Source of the DNA: Theropithecus gelada
Lineage: Eukaryota > Chordata > Mammalia > Primates > Cercopithecidae
NCBI RefSeq assembly: GCF_003255815.1
Contig: NC_037682.1
Span: forward strand, 43,541,011-43,605,010
Length of the DNA stretch: 64,000 nt
Direction: 5' to 3'
Below are positions 45,274 through 57,221 of this stretch, piece after piece. Below the pieces are notes generated by a model. It was not told the origin of the DNA, made no database searches, and saw only the letters and a list, made by a program, of their open reading frames with translations. The position numbers and the translations under genes are program-made. Numbering within the stretch: position 1 is the first letter of the stretch; each line of letters starts with the position of its first letter.

Positions 45274-46268
45274 CTTTTTTCTTTTCTTTTTTTTTTTTTT
45301 TTTTGGTGTTCGGTGTGTTAACATTAAAGGTTAAGTTTTCTATGTGATATCTTTCTACTTATTAAATGCATCCAGTACAGTTATACATTTCCCTGCAAGC
45401 ATGGCTATGTTCACCGCATTCCATTGCCTTTTGATTGAAGTGTTTAATTCATTTGCATTTAGGATAGTTTCTCATATGTTAGAACATGATCTTGTCTTTT
45501 GGTTTTATTTTCTATTTTGTTCATGTCTTCTTTGTTCTTCTATTCCTTCTTCATGGCTTTCTTTTAGGATAAGTGAATATTTTCTTGTACAATATTTTTA
45601 TTCCTTTTATAATTTTTTATTTATTAAAAAAATTTAATGTTTTCTTTGGGGGTTACCATATATATTATCTTACCCTAATCCTCTACAAATTTTTACTAAT
45701 TTAATTCCAATGAGATACAGAACATTGTTACTATATAGGTCTATTTCTTCTTCCTCCTTTATGTAATATTATTGGTATACATGCTACATCAGTTATGTGT
45801 TACACCTCCAACACTCTGTTGTAACAATTATTATTTTATTTATTTTTAATTTGTTGTAAAGCTAAGAGAAGAAATAACATCAAGCATATAATTGTAGAGA
45901 TTGTAATAATAACTTTCTTATTTACCATGTCTGGTTTTCTTTACTTGTTCCTGTGAATTCTAGTTACTATCTGGTGTCATTTCCTTTTTCCAGTATAGCT
46001 TTGCTCTCATCCACCTCCTTTTGCTTTTATTGCCAAATATTTTACATTTCTATATGTCACAGGCTCAACAATACAATTATATACACATTATTTTATATAA
46101 TTGATAAATAAAATGAGAGATGAAAGGAGATGAAATGTAATTATACAGTCTAATTGTCTACATAATTACCTTTACCAGTACTCTTCATTGCATATGTGTG
46201 CACACGCATGGATTTGAACATTTCTTTTTAGGATCATTTGCTTTCTGAAGAACTTTCTTTAAAATTTC

Positions 46269-46560
46269 TTTTTTTTTTTTGAGACAGAGTCTCGCTCTGT
46301 TGCCCAGACTGGAGTGCAGTGGCACGATCTCAGCTCACTGCAACCTCCGCCTCCCAAGTTCAAGGGATTCTCCTACCTCAACCTCCTGAGTAGCTGGGAT
46401 TACAGGTGAGCGCCACCGTGCCCAGCTAACTTTTGTATTTTCAGTAGAGACAGGGTTTCACCATGTTGGTCAGGCTGGTCTGAAACTTCTGACCTTGTGA
46501 TCCACCTGCCTCAGCCTCCCAAAGTGCTGGGATTACAAGCGTGAGCCACCGTGCCTGGCC
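46269..46560 (-). mobile_element. AluS, antisense
   Basis: Complete antisense Alu: a T run, GAGACAGAGTCTCGCTCTG, ending GAGCCACCGTGCCTGGCC, inserted in the L1M 5' region. Low to moderate divergence with ACCATGTTGGTCAGGCTGG fits AluS. Confidence 0.92.
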
Positions 46561-46881
46561 TCTTTAGTGTTTTTTGTAAAGTGGATTTGTGAGCAACAAC
46601 TTCTTTCAGTGTTTGTTTATCTGGGGATGTCTTTATTTGCCTTAATTTTAAAACCTTGTTTTGTTTTTGCTTAATATAACATTCTTGCTTGAAAGTGTAT
46701 TTTTCAGTACTTTGAATATATCACCCTAGTGCCTTCTGGTATCTATTATTTCTGATGAGAAATTAACTATTAATATTATTGGAGTTTCTTTTTATCTGAT
46801 ATGTTATTTTTTTCTTGGTACTCTCAAGATTTTTTTTGTGTTCCTCTCAATATTTTTACTACAAAGTGTCCGGATGTGAAT

Positions 46882-47182
46882 CTCTTTTTGAGATGGGATC
46901 TTGCTCTTTCACCCTGCTCAGGTTGGAATACAGTGGTATAATCATAGGTGACTGTAACCTTGAACCCCTGGGCTCAAGTGACCCTACCTCGTCAGCCTCC
47001 AGAGTAGCTAGGACCACAGATACGTACCTGTGCCTGGCTAAATTTTTTAATTTTTTGTTTTTATACAGGTTGGTTTTTGTTATGTTGCTCAAGCTGGTCT
47101 CTAACTCCTGGCCTCAAGCAATCCTCCTGCCCCTGCCACCCAAAGTGGTGGGATTACAGAAATGAGTCACCACGCCTGAACC
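46882..47182 (-). mobile_element. AluJ, antisense
   Basis: Strongly diverged antisense Alu (GAGATGGGATCTTGCTCTTT to CACCACGCCTGAACC). AATCTCTTT before it and AATCTTTTT after it are the likely target duplication, and L1M sequence resumes afterwards. The 116-codon plus-strand frame here is an Alu shadow. Confidence 0.9.
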
Positions 47183-47760
47183 AATCTTTTTGACTTATTT
47201 TAGGTGAAGTTTCTTGAACTTCTTTCATGATGGCTTTATAAGTTCATCAAATTTGGGACATTTTAAGGTATTATTTCTTTGAATATTTATTTTATTCTTT
47301 TCTTCCTCTCTCTAGTATTTCAATTATACATATGTTTTTTCTGCTTAATATTTGGCTATAGTTCTTTGGGATTATATTCATTTTTCTCAAATATTTTTTT
47401 CTCCCTCTTTTCTGTGGATAACATAATCTCTATTAAACTATATTCAAATCTGTTGTTGGGACCCTCCAGTGAATTTCTCTTTTATGATTTTACTTTTCAA
47501 ATATAGACTTTTTATGCAGACCTTCTATGACATTTATCACTTTACATTCTATGTTTGGAAATTTTTATCTTTTCATATGTCATTATGGTTTACCTTTATA
47601 CTTTTATTTCTTTGAGCATGTGTATAATGGCTTCTTGGAAGTTTCTATCTGCTAAGTTTGACATGTGGCCCCTCTGACAGGCAGTTTCTATTGCCTGTTC
47701 ATTTATCATAATTTTTATTTAATATGCACATTTTAGATAATGTATTTTGCTAACTTCCTA

Positions 47761-48733
47761 CTGGGCACACCCAGGGCTTATTGTTATTTGCTTATCTATT
47801 TGTTTAGTTCTTTGGTGAGGCTATTTGGATAAAGCCTATATCTCTCACAGTGCGTAGACTTTATCTTCCCTCCTCAAAAAGTAGAGTGTGGGACACGTGT
47901 CTAGTGTTTTTGAGATTGCAGGGGTGTTAACAGGGCTCCTGTTACCTCTATTTTTGATCTCTCTTTTAATCTGTGTGCTTCTGTTGGTATAACACTCAGC
48001 TATTAGGCTAACTAATTACTGGCTTATTGCTCTAATTTTTTCAGGACAGTGTGGAAAAAGAATGTTCTTGACCTCTCAGAAAGCTTGCTTTTAGCCTCTC
48101 CAACATGAAGCTTGGAAAGATAAGGAAATATGGCAAATCGCCTCTCCCAGGGAAATGCTGTAGTCCTTAAATGAAATGCAGGTATTGGGGACAGAAGGAG
48201 CCCTGTTTTTTGGCCTCACCTACCTGGAGTGAAATTTACACCATGGTGAATTGAGATAGGAAGAGTGAGTCATAATTCAAGTGCCACAGAATTCTGATGA
48301 AATTCAACAGATTTTCTTGGAGATTTTCTTGAATAAATGCTTATCCATTTGCTTTATATCCTTATGAAAATTTCCAAAGATTAACTAGCTGGATGTTTTA
48401 CATTATAGTTGGTTCACTGCAGAGAAATTCATATGAGCCTTCACCATTCTAGAAGTTGTCATCTAGCTCGTGTCCTTTTGATAAATGGTAATTTTGCTTA
48501 AATTAGCTAGAATTGGTTTCTATTATAATAATTGCAGCTAACTATAATACTTTCAGTTATGCTTCTCTACCACCTGCACCAAACACTTACACAGAAACAC
48601 AGAAAACTGCCAAATTGAGACCTATCATTACTTTATGTACAAAGTATTTTTGTTGAAATATGTGACCTTTGCTTAAAAGTTATAAATTATCTTTAATAGT
48701 AGGCAATTGAGTATTTTTTGTTTCAGCAAACTT
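47761..48733. other. Unannotated, perhaps L1M 5'UTR
   Basis: Slightly less AT-rich than the L1M. It may be its 5'UTR up to about 48290, but I could not confirm this. Nothing coding seen. Confidence 0.4.
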
Positions 48734-49047
48734 ATTTTATTTTTTATTATTATTATTTTTTGAGACAGAGTCTCACTCTGTTGCCCAGGCTGGAGTGCAG
48801 TGGTGCGATCTTGGCTCACTGCAGGCTCCACCTCCCATGTTCAAGCGATTCTCCTGCCTCAGCCTCCCAAGTTGCTGGGATTATAGGTGCCCACTGCTAT
48901 GCCTGGCTAATTTTTTTGTATGTTTAGTAGAAACGGGGTTTCACCATGTTGACCAGGCTTGTCTTGAACTCCTAACCTCAGGTGATCCACCTGCCTCATC
49001 CTCCCAAAGTGCTGGGATTACAGGCATGAACCACTATGCCTGGCCCG
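48734..49047 (-). mobile_element. AluS, antisense, with target site duplication
   Basis: Antisense Alu with a (TTA)n-interrupted T tail, ending CACTATGCCTGGCC. TTCAGCAAACTT occurs at 48722-48733 and 49049-49060 as a 12 bp target duplication. The two overlapping plus-strand frames are antisense Alu frames. Confidence 0.93.
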
Positions 49048-49060
49048 GTTCAGCAAACTT

Positions 49061-49700
49061 TTAAAAAGACAAAAGTGAACTTCAAGATGTAGTTTCTTTC
49101 CATTGATGCAGATGTCATATAAATATAAGATGGAATAATTCTGTATATATGATACATATTCTGACTTTTTTCAGCTAATATATTGTGAATGTTTTATAAT
49201 TCAATAGTCACTAATGTTAAATTTTTAACTTCAGATTCCTAAATGCAATTGGGAAATCATGAACATTTTGGCATTTTGTTCTGAACTCTGGATATAATTT
49301 TAGGTAAGTCCATGTACATTTTAGAAGAGGAGAATGCCTATAATGTTTATCCTATTTTTACAATGGTCTGTGACTCTCAAATTTCTGAGAATCATAATGT
49401 ACAGTGACAGTGACCATTAAAATAACTGAATAGCATTTCAGTTATTGATATATGGCAATTTATTTAACCATTTCTGTATACAGGAGCTAGATTGATTCTA
49501 ACTTTTACTCTTATGACTAATGTTGTCATGAGTAACCATTTTTTAGCTAGGTATTTGAACGAATCCTTCTTAAAACTAATTTCTATGATTGAAATTGCCT
49601 ACAGAAAGCATATGCACATTTTAAGGCTTTTGGCATGTATTGCTAAATTATCCTCTAGAATGGGTGTATTAGCTCTGTTACCAGAAAATCCTATAAGTTA
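49061..49700 (-). mobile_element. Old L1M 3'-end remnant, antisense (probable)
   Basis: CAATTTATTTAACCATTTCTG, then GCACATTTTAAGGCTTTTGGC and GTATTGCTAAATTATCCTCTA, are in the order seen in antisense L1ME/L1M ORF2 C-termini. Very diverged. Confidence 0.55.
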
Positions 49701-49892
49701 GCTAATTTTATAGACTAAAAATGGTCTACGGTGTCTGTGGTCATAAACTAGTGAAAAAAACTGGCCATGATAATTAAACATATTGAGTTATGTTTCTCTC
49801 TTGCTACAGATATATGATAGATATATGATGCATAAACTTCTGTAGTTGCAGTTCTGCACCTTTAGTACTAGTAAAAAGCCGAGCTCCAATTG

Positions 49893-49921
49893 CAAAAAAA
49901 AAAAAAAAAAAAAAAAAAAAA
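49893..49921 (+). repeat. Pure A tract, about 28 bases
   Basis: An uninterrupted A run following CCAATTGC. No recognised retroelement precedes it. Confidence 0.95.
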
Positions 49922-50660
49922 GCCTCTTAATAATGGCAGCCAGCCACACTCATTCCATTGCTTACCTGCTGTGGATCCATGCAGAGTGGTCTGGCTTCAT
50001 CATCCTTAGAATTTTCCATGACATACCTCGTGAGGCAGCCATCTCTCAGCTACACTACAAAATACACACATTTACAACTTTGGTAGACATCCCCTGGCTT
50101 CTACCTGCTGCTGGGATACAAACACTTCTATACCGTCTCAGATCCTCTGCTGTGACAGAAACGTTGTCAGATAAATCAAAAGTCCAGATTGGGATTTGGC
50201 TACCTGCCTGTGTGATATGTTGATATCAATGGGAAACATTTGTAAGCCTCCAAAACTGTTTTTTTTTTTTTTCTTGGTCCAAGATACAAAATCTTTTCCC
50301 ATGCAATACTCATCTTGAAGAACTGTAAGGAACCAAGTTTATGATTTATAGTTATTCATATTTGAAGTGATTTGTGGTTTTCTTTCTGTGTGGAGCTGGA
50401 CACAAAATGAAGCCTTCCGATGACACTGCACATTGCGGTTTCTGGACTTGAATATTTTCAGTTTATGGGTTTTCATTTCTGCATTTGAGTGCATCGGTAT
50501 TATTGTTGAGAAAGTTTTGAAAATAGATTTTACTTCTTTTTATCTCTTTCTCTTTTACTCTCACACTTCCAACTACTTTCTGGCATTCTCAGGCATTCCA
50601 TCTTATGTGACTTGGAATAACAGAAATGGCATTTTTTTGGTAACGCTGAATGATATCCCC
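49922..50660. other. Unannotated stretch
   Basis: Relatively GC-normal sequence with an open frame of about 96 codons (ATG at 49934 to 50223). I see no homology, signal or domain; it is not called as a gene. Confidence 0.5.
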
Positions 50661-50661
50661 A

Positions 50662-51895
50662 TTCAATAAATGCTACTTGGATAACTGGCTAGACATATGC
50701 AGAAGATTCAAAATAGACCCCTTTCACTTACACAAAAATCAACTCAAAATGAATTAAAGACTTAACTGTAAAACCTAAAACTATAAAGACTAGAAAAAAA
50801 ATTGTAGCAAATACCACTCTGAACACTGGCCCAGGCAAAGGCTTCATGACCAAACTCTGAAAGCAATTGCAACAAAAACAAAAATTGACAAATGGGACCT
50901 AGTTAAACTAAAGAGTTCTGCCTAATAAAAGAAACTATCAACAGACAACCTGTAGAATTGAAGACAATGTTTGTAAACTATGAATTCAACAAAGGTCTAA
51001 TATCCAGAATCTATAAGGAATTCAAACAAATCAACAGGAAAAATAATTTAAAAACCGGGCAAAGGACATGAACAGACACTTCTCGAAAGAAGACATATAT
51101 GTAGCCAACAAACGTATGAAAAAATGCTCAATATCATTGATCATCAGAGACATGTGAATCAAAATCATAACAAGATACCATCCCATACCAGTCAGAATGG
51201 CTATTGTTAAAAAGTCAAAAAATAACAGATTCTGGTGAGATTGTGGATAAAAGTTATACCCCTATCCATTACACTGCTGGTGGGAATGTAAGTTAGTTCA
51301 GCAACTGTAAAAGGCAGTGTGGCTATTCCTCAAAGAACTTAAAAAAGACTCACCATTCAACCAAACAATTCTATTATTGGGTATATACCCAAAAGAATAT
51401 AAATCATTTTGCCATAAAGACACATGCATGTGTATGTACATCACAGTACCATTCACACTAGCAAAGACATGGAATTAACATAGCTGCCCATTGATGTCAG
51501 ACTGGAGAAAGAAAAGTTGGTACATGTTTACCATACAATACTATGTGCTATAAAAAAAAATGAGATAATGGCTTTTTCAACAACATGGATGAAGCTGGAG
51601 GCCATAATCCTAAGTGAATTAATGCAATAACAGAGAACCAAATACCTTGTGTTCTCTCTTATAAGTGGAAGCAAAACATTGAATACACATGGACACAAAG
51701 AAGGGAACAACAGACACTGAGATCTATTTGAAGGTGGAGGATTTGGTGAGGGTGAGAATTGAAAAGACTACTTATTAGGTATTATGCTGATTACATGGGT
51801 GACACCAAATTCCCATGACACTCAATTTACCCATGTAACCAATCTGCACATGTACCCCTTAAACCTATAATAAAAATTAGAAAGAAAAAATTAAA
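50662..51895 (+). mobile_element. L1 3' end (L1PB/L1MA-like), 5'-truncated
   Basis: Begins in ORF2 at CAATAAATGCTACTTGGATA. Recognisable blocks are GACAAATGGGACCTAGTTAA, GACATGAACAGACACTTCTC and GGGTATATACCCAAAAGAATA. The 3'UTR has ACCCATGTAACCAATCTGCAC and the A-rich tail AATAAAAATTAGAAAG. ORF2 is broken by frameshifts and small deletions. It is more diverged than the L1PA at 16-20 kb, so older. Confidence 0.88.
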
Positions 51896-52304
51896 AAATT
51901 AGAGACATATTTTATAGTATTTCAATGGAATAAGCTGGATTACAACAAATACATCTATACTGTAAGATAAAGAATCTCTATTTTCCTGTCTTGAAAGACA
52001 AATAAAACACTGTGAACATCTGACATCTGAATCCAAAAGTTGGGAATGTAAAGCAAAGTTTAAATTTCTATTGTTTAGGACTAAATATGAAATAAAATTG
52101 CTTAAAAACCTCCTGCATTAGAACATTCAAATGTTTATTCATAGTATTTTCATTCTTATTCTGGCCCATACATTGCTGGATGAAGCCAGTTTATTCTAAA
52201 AATTGATACAAATTTCATTTTGTGTCTCTTTTAAAGACATTTGTGAAATTTAATTAAATCAGTTGAAGAAAAGTAAAGACTTCCAAAGACTCAACTGTCA
52301 ATAC
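51896..52304. other. Unannotated stretch
   Basis: Nothing recognised. Confidence 0.45.
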
Positions 52305-52600
52305 AGCATTGTGTTTGAGTGCACAGCCTCTGGAATGGTGCAGAACTGGATTTAAACCTCAATTCTGCCAAAACCTACCTCGTATCTACATTATGTTAGT
52401 TATGTTATCTTTCTGAGTCTATTTCTTGATATATTAAAAAGGGCATATCAACATGAACCTTATAAATTGTTATAAAAATTGAATGAGATAATTATTTAGT
52501 GTTTAAAATGATCCCTGGTACATAAATGGCTCTCCTTACGTGGAAATCAACATCCTGGCATACAGTAGGTGCTCAGTGAAGACTTGTTCAATAATAGAAT
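52305..52600 (+). mobile_element. MIR SINE
   Basis: GAGTGCACAGCCTCTGGAAT, then GAACTGGATTTAAACCTCAA and a TGAATGAGATAATTATTTAG block, ending CATACAGTAGGTGCTCAGTG. This is the full MIR order including the 3' end. Confidence 0.85.
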
Positions 52601-52959
52601 AGAATATCTTTCTAAAGAATGCAGGATTAAGAATAAATTTTCAAGTTTGTGTTTAAACATTGTGCAGAATATGAGAAAAAGGTATCAAGAGGGCATTTTT
52701 TCCTGCTTAGTGCTGTCCATTGCTGCAGTCTCATGCATTGAGCACTTGGAAATTCCTGAAAGATTTTTCATGCACTATTGCTAATCTTTTGTTAGTTTCC
52801 TACTTCCTGTGGTAGGAAGGACTCTGCAATAACCTGAGATCACATAACAACTTGGCTGCTGCTGCCTCATATTTTAATTGCTTTCATCTTGCATCTCTGT
52901 ATTTGAAGAAAATCAATATAAAAATCTATTGAAATTTACATTCATTTGTATTTTTAGAA

Positions 52960-53155
52960 ATTTTAAAATACTTCACCCACATTGTCTCATATAATACCAG
53001 TAATGGCCTTGTAAAGTCTGAAATTCATAGATAAAGAATTTGAGCATAAAGTTGTGACATGGTTGAATGTCTATAGGAATAAGCAAAGCCTGTCTCCTAA
53101 CTCTTGATTCCCTGCTTGTCACCTCCAGTTTAGGCATGACACTCCTCATACTTAC
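52960..53155 (-). mobile_element. MIR SINE, antisense
   Basis: CACATTGTCTCATATAATACC, then GATAAAGAATTTGAGCATAAA and AGCCTGTCTCCTAACTCTTG, antisense MIR order, diverged. Confidence 0.75.
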
Positions 53156-53558
53156 CATAAAGCAATAGTTATTTCTGGTGTGTTTCCCTGGAGGGCTTCC
53201 TCTGCACAGTAGTCAAATGTCCAATCATAATCATTCCTTTTCAGATTAAAACTCTCATCTCCCTGGGAGATCAAAGGGTAGATGTCCTCTAGAGAACCAG
53301 CTTTAAACCTTTAATTTTCCTTGTGATGTTAATATGAATGAAGAGTCTTAGGGAAAATTGCAGGTGAAACAAATACATGCGCATGAGAAGCCAGGACTTG
53401 GAAGGCTTGAAATTCAGCTGCTGTATCAATTAGAAATTTGGCCCAGAGTCATAATTCCCCCTTCTTTGTGCACATTTTCATAAAACTCTATGTAAGTTAA
53501 AGGCTAAAAAGATATGTTAATGTTTAATGCTTTTCAATTTTGGACCACACTGTTAACC
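53156..53558. other. Unannotated stretch
   Basis: Nothing recognised before the provirus. Confidence 0.45.
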
Positions 53559-53563
53559 CCTGC

Positions 53564-54044
53564 TGTCAGGTTCCAACCCAAGCCAGGGTCCAAGGGGAGG
53601 AGGTGGACAGGTGGCGGGTATCTGAAAGAACACTTGAGGGACCCATAGGTAGATGAGATATGGCTTTACTCTCTCTCTCTCTCTATCAGCTTTTGTCTCA
53701 GCCACCATCTCTAGCCGCATCCCCGCTCAGTGCTGGCTCCACAGCTCCTGCCACCCCCACACCTGCAGCTGCACTCCCTGGTGTGCTCGCCACTTCCTGG
53801 CTCCCCATTGTCCACTTGCAAGGCGGTCAGGAGCTCTGTCTCTCAGAATCAGCAGTGCAGTTCAGTTATGTTACTTACAGACAATAGTGACTTAGAGCCA
53901 GGTGATGAGCCCACCCATAACATGGTTATATGTGGTTATATAATGCATGAGATTGTGTGCCTGCACTCCAAACCTGCTGTGTCATCTTGCACCAGATATT
54001 TACCTCAACCTATTCTTGACTGAAGTACAGGTATTTTCCTTACA
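53564..54044 (-). repeat. 3' LTR of the second provirus
   Basis: 481 bp, plus strand from TGTCAGGTTCCAACCCAAGC to TATTTTCCTTACA. It matches 56742-57221 throughout, for example CATAACATGGTTA and GATGAGCCCACC. A (CT)n run at about 53669-53686 is local. The LTR reads TGTAAGG to CTGACA on its own strand. Confidence 0.9.
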
Positions 54045-54444
54045 CTCCACCCACTAGGCCAAGGGAGTTCTTCTAGTAGGGAGATGCACCCACAGGGCAG
54101 AACCCCCAGGCCAGTCCCCCAAGGAATGGTCAATCATGGAGGCCATGTATTAAATACCCAAGGAGTGACTTGTAAATCATACTGTAGACTCTCCCATCAG
54201 GGGACTACAATAGCCAGCCATCTGCAGTGGGGGGCTTGGAAGGTCCATGGCCAAAGCCAGGTTTTTGTTCCCCTTCCTTTAGGGGTGTTGAGGCAGACCA
54301 CAACAGATTCCATTCATCCCCATAACTGGTTGGAGGAGGTCATCCTTCCTCCCTTAGGTCTTGCCACATGTCTTGGCCCCAAACGGGCCAGTGACCAACT
54401 AGTCAATTCTGTATCTTCTAGGTAGTTAACCACAAGGTTAAGCC
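54045..54444 (-). pseudogene. ERV internal 3' segment beyond RNase H
   Basis: About 400 bp between RNase H and the 3' LTR. On the minus strand the last bases before the LTR are purine-rich (AGTGGGTGGAG), a likely polypurine tract. Integrase and env regions expected here are missing. Confidence 0.55.
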
Positions 54445-54640
54445 TCAATAAACTGCCCAACTATTGGTGCAGATTACCATAGGTGTCACCTCCTTGGTGA
54501 TCACCATCCACACTGCTCTGAGTTCAGCCCATTGGCTACTTCGTCCACACCCAGTATCAAACCATATGCTATCAGTATAAAACTGGACCACAACAGTGGT
54601 CAAGGTAGAAGTAGCACCCTGGATGGACCCATCCATATAT
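54445..54640 (-). pseudogene. ERV RNase H remnant
   Basis: The frame 54445-54636 shows SIWFDTGCG followed by SSQWAELRAVWMVI and ICTNSWAVY, the RNase H helix with the catalytic glutamate and the following strand, where the usual aspartate of CTDS reads N. The upstream YTDGS-type motif is altered to FYTDS. Confidence 0.76.
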
Positions 54641-55070
54641 CATGCCCCATCATGGATGCGGGTAGAGGGGGAGGCCCTGTTTAAACAGTTATGACTCAGG
54701 GTCTAAGGGTGCCTCAGGCTGACCCATGGCCTTATCTTGAATCAGGACTACAGGTCCCAAGACTTCTCATAATTCTATTAAGAGGCTCATACTCAGAGTA
54801 TTCCTCCGTTCTAAGTAGGCACCCCACTTTGCTAAAGTGGATGACTGTGCCATCCCATTCCTGGGGGTTGTTACCCATGAACATATCCACCTCCCTATTG
54901 GGTAAGTTGTCTACATAATGACCATAGTCTGTCCCATTACACTCTCATGAGCCTGAAGGGCAGCATATGAAGCTGCTAACTGCTTTTCTGTTAATGCGTA
55001 CTGGAGCTCAGCTCCCTTTCAAAGTTGGGATTAAAAGCCTACGTTCTGTTCTAAAGTGCTCCATGTGCTG

Positions 55071-55760
55071 CTATGGGCCCCATCCAAACCCATCTGTTGT
55101 CACATGCACATCAAGCTCAAATGGGTGCTCCTGGTCAATGATTTGTAGGGTCTGTGCTTGCTTAATAGCCCACTTGGATACCAAAAATGTTGTCTCAGCT
55201 TCATTGTCTGAAACCCAAGTAGCCCCCTTTTCTGTCAACCGATACAGTGGTTTTATCATTTGAGCCAAATGGGGCACAAACACCCAGCAATACCCCAGGA
55301 GGCCCACAAAGGTCTGCAGTTGCACAACTGTGGTGGGCCAGGGATATGACTCTTAAAAATTTGGCAGGCAATCCTAGTCCTTGGACCCTGGATTTATGGG
55401 TTGTGCAACCACATGTGTTAAAATCTTGTCACAAGAGGGGTGTCGCTGCTTCTAACTCTGCAAGAGAATCAAACATTAACATAATATCATCAACATAATG
55501 GAACAGGTAGACCCCCTTTGGACATTACCAGGTGGCTAAATCTGTGACAACGAGACCGTGACACATGGTGGGGCTATGCATATAGCCCTGCAGCAACATT
55601 GTAAAAGTCCATTGTCGCCCTTCTCATGTGAATGCAAACTGTTCCTTGCTCTCTAGAGCAATGTCAGTTGAGAAGAATGCATGAGTCAAGTCCACCACAT
55701 AGTGGTACTGTCCCTATTACATTGTCAAGTAATCCATCAAATCCATGATAGATGGCATAG
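55071..55760 (-). pseudogene. ERV reverse transcriptase remnant
   Basis: The catalytic box YVDDIM is intact at 55480-55497 on the minus strand. Downstream the frame 55071-55325 gives a FVGLLGYCWVFVPHLAQ segment and ends with DVHVTTDGFGWGP, the thumb and connection region. Frameshifts and stops separate the pieces, so no full enzyme is encoded, but the active-site motif has survived. Confidence 0.82.
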
Positions 55761-55799
55761 CTGCCAAGCCATGTAAAATATCCGCTCCCAAAATGTAAT

Positions 55800-56051
55800 T
55801 CAGGTATAGGAGAGACAAACACAGTGTATAAGTGGGGAGCCAAGCAGTTGATGCCAGCGTGTGAAGATACAGGTTACACTCAATGACCAGCCTTCATAGC
55901 CATGTATATATGTAGCCTTGCCTGGAAACTTATCCCAGTTCCCATAGACAAGGCTATAATCTGCACCAGTATCTGCCAGTGCCAGCACCCACTGTACCTT
56001 GGTAGGGGACCAGTGGATTGCCAATTTCATATGTGGCCTCTGGTCATCCAA
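55800..56051 (-). pseudogene. ERV protease remnant
   Basis: An 84-codon minus-strand frame with an intact aspartic protease motif, LADTGADYS; DTGA is at 55962-55973 (residues 27-30), followed by a glycine-rich flap-like stretch. It is in the expected place just upstream of RT. The frame ends before a complete protease. Confidence 0.8.
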
Positions 56052-56059
56052 TGTCCCAC

Positions 56060-56721
56060 CAAGCTGGGCACCTCAGCCAATTCCCTAATCAAACACAAAA
56101 GGCTGTATTCCTCCACTCATCTGCAAGTAATACATGAGCTGGAGCATCCAGGCAGGACTGATTGAGCAGCATCATCCTGCACCATCGTGGGCATTTACTG
56201 GAAATGCTGCTCCAGGGACTATCACCTCCACAAAATTAACAGCACTTCCCAGGTGGGTAGGGGTTTCCCTGAATGCTGTCAACATTGTTTGCCTAACTCA
56301 TGCAACTCAGCGGGGGTGTAGGCACCATAAGAAGTGTGCTCCACCACAGTAGTGGGTTCCTGGGCCCACCCTTGGGTCTCAAGTAGCTGTTCATGCTCTA
56401 TTTTCTGGTGGACCAAGGAGCAAGCCCACAGAGGGAGTTTTTCCTCCTTGGTATCAGACTAAGTGGGAGTTTCCTACTTGCACTGCATCCTGCAGGGACT
56501 GAGCATGCACTTCCCTTAGCACAGCAAAAATGCCTACCTAACTTTGCCAGCAAAGACTCACTCTTTCTTGGTGCAGTGTGCTTCCAGGTGCTTCAGTGCC
56601 TTCTCCGTGCTCATGGGGGACTCATCCACCACCAGTCATGGTTCCACCGGAGCCCATCCAAGGAGCATGGCCACATAGTCGACCCGGGATTATCGGAGAC
56701 CGAGGGCTCACTCACCTTAGA
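56060..56721 (-). pseudogene. ERV leader and short gag residue
   Basis: Only about 660 bp lies between protease and primer binding site, against roughly 2 kb for a full leader plus gag, so gag is mostly deleted. The 156-codon plus-strand frame at 56393-56863 crosses this region and the LTR in antisense and is not a gene. Confidence 0.55.
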
Positions 56722-56739
56722 ACGCTGCCAAGTGTGCCA
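56722..56739 (-). other. Probable primer binding site of the second provirus
   Basis: The minus strand reads TGGCACACTTGGCAGCGT two bases after the LTR terminal CA. It begins with TGG as expected; the tRNA is not identified. Confidence 0.6.
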
Positions 56740-56741
56740 AA

Positions 56742-57221
56742 TGTCATGTTCCCACCCAAGCTGGAATCCAAGGGGAGCTGGTGGATGGGTGGCAGGTAGT
56801 TCAAAGAACACTCAAGTGACTGTAGGTAGATGGGATATGGCTTTCTTCTTTCTCTCTCCATAAGCCTTTTTCTCGACTTCCTGCTCTGACTGCAGCCCCT
56901 CAGCACCAGCTCTGCACCTCCTGCCACCCCCATGCCTACAACTAAACTCCTTGGTGCACTCGCCTCTTCCTGTCTCCCCTCTGTCCACCTGCAAGGTGGC
57001 CAGTGGCTCTCTCTCTTTAAGTCAACAGCGCGATTCAGTTATGTTACTCACAGACAATAGTGGCTCAGAGCCAGGTGATGAGCCCACCCATAACATGGTT
57101 ACATGACTGTGGTTATGTAATGTATGGGAGTCTGCGCCTGCACTCCAGTGCTGCTGTGTCATGCTGCACCAGATGTTTACCTCAGCCTATTCTTGACTGA
57201 AGCACAGCCATTCTCCTTACA
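56742..57221 (-). repeat. 5' LTR of the second provirus
   Basis: 480 bp, plus strand TGTCATGTTCCCACCCAAGC to TTCTCCTTACA. Alignable with the 3' LTR over its full length, with numerous substitutions, so the insertion is old. Confidence 0.9.

Larger units (their letters stand above)
43868..47760 (-). mobile_element. Long L1M, antisense (ORF2 through 5' region)
   Basis: Antisense L1M running from ORF2 RT/thumb (AGATTGTTTTGGCTGTTCTT at 43903) through RT (GATCATGTCATCTGAAAATAG near 44349; CACTTGATCTTGGTACATCA near 44740) and the endonuclease-side region. It ends in an L1M 5' region with TTCTTTGAATATTTATTTTA near 47274. Two Alus interrupt it. Short plus-strand frames across it (for example 45344-45637 and 47279-47506) are shadows. 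The 5' limit is uncertain, and 47761-48290 may also be L1M 5'UTR. Confidence 0.78.
53564..57221 (-). mobile_element. Second endogenous retrovirus, antisense, internally deleted
   Basis: Two homologous LTRs (53564-54044 and 56742-57221) in the same orientation enclose 2.7 kb of antisense internal sequence with protease, reverse transcriptase and RNase H remnants. Gag is almost wholly missing, and integrase and env are absent: only about 400 bp separates RNase H from the 3' LTR. The flanks CCTGC (53559-53563) and CCTGT (57222-57226) are the likely target duplication. GC content is visibly higher than in neighbouring sequence. Family not determined. Confidence 0.88.

Noticed and set aside
54084..54425. 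113-codon plus-strand frame
   Set aside because: Lies antisense to decayed ERV sequence between RNase H and the 3' LTR; no independent family resemblance.
56393..56863. 156-codon plus-strand frame, one of the longest here
   Set aside because: Crosses the ERV leader, primer binding site and LTR boundary in antisense; GC-rich sequence simply has fewer stops.
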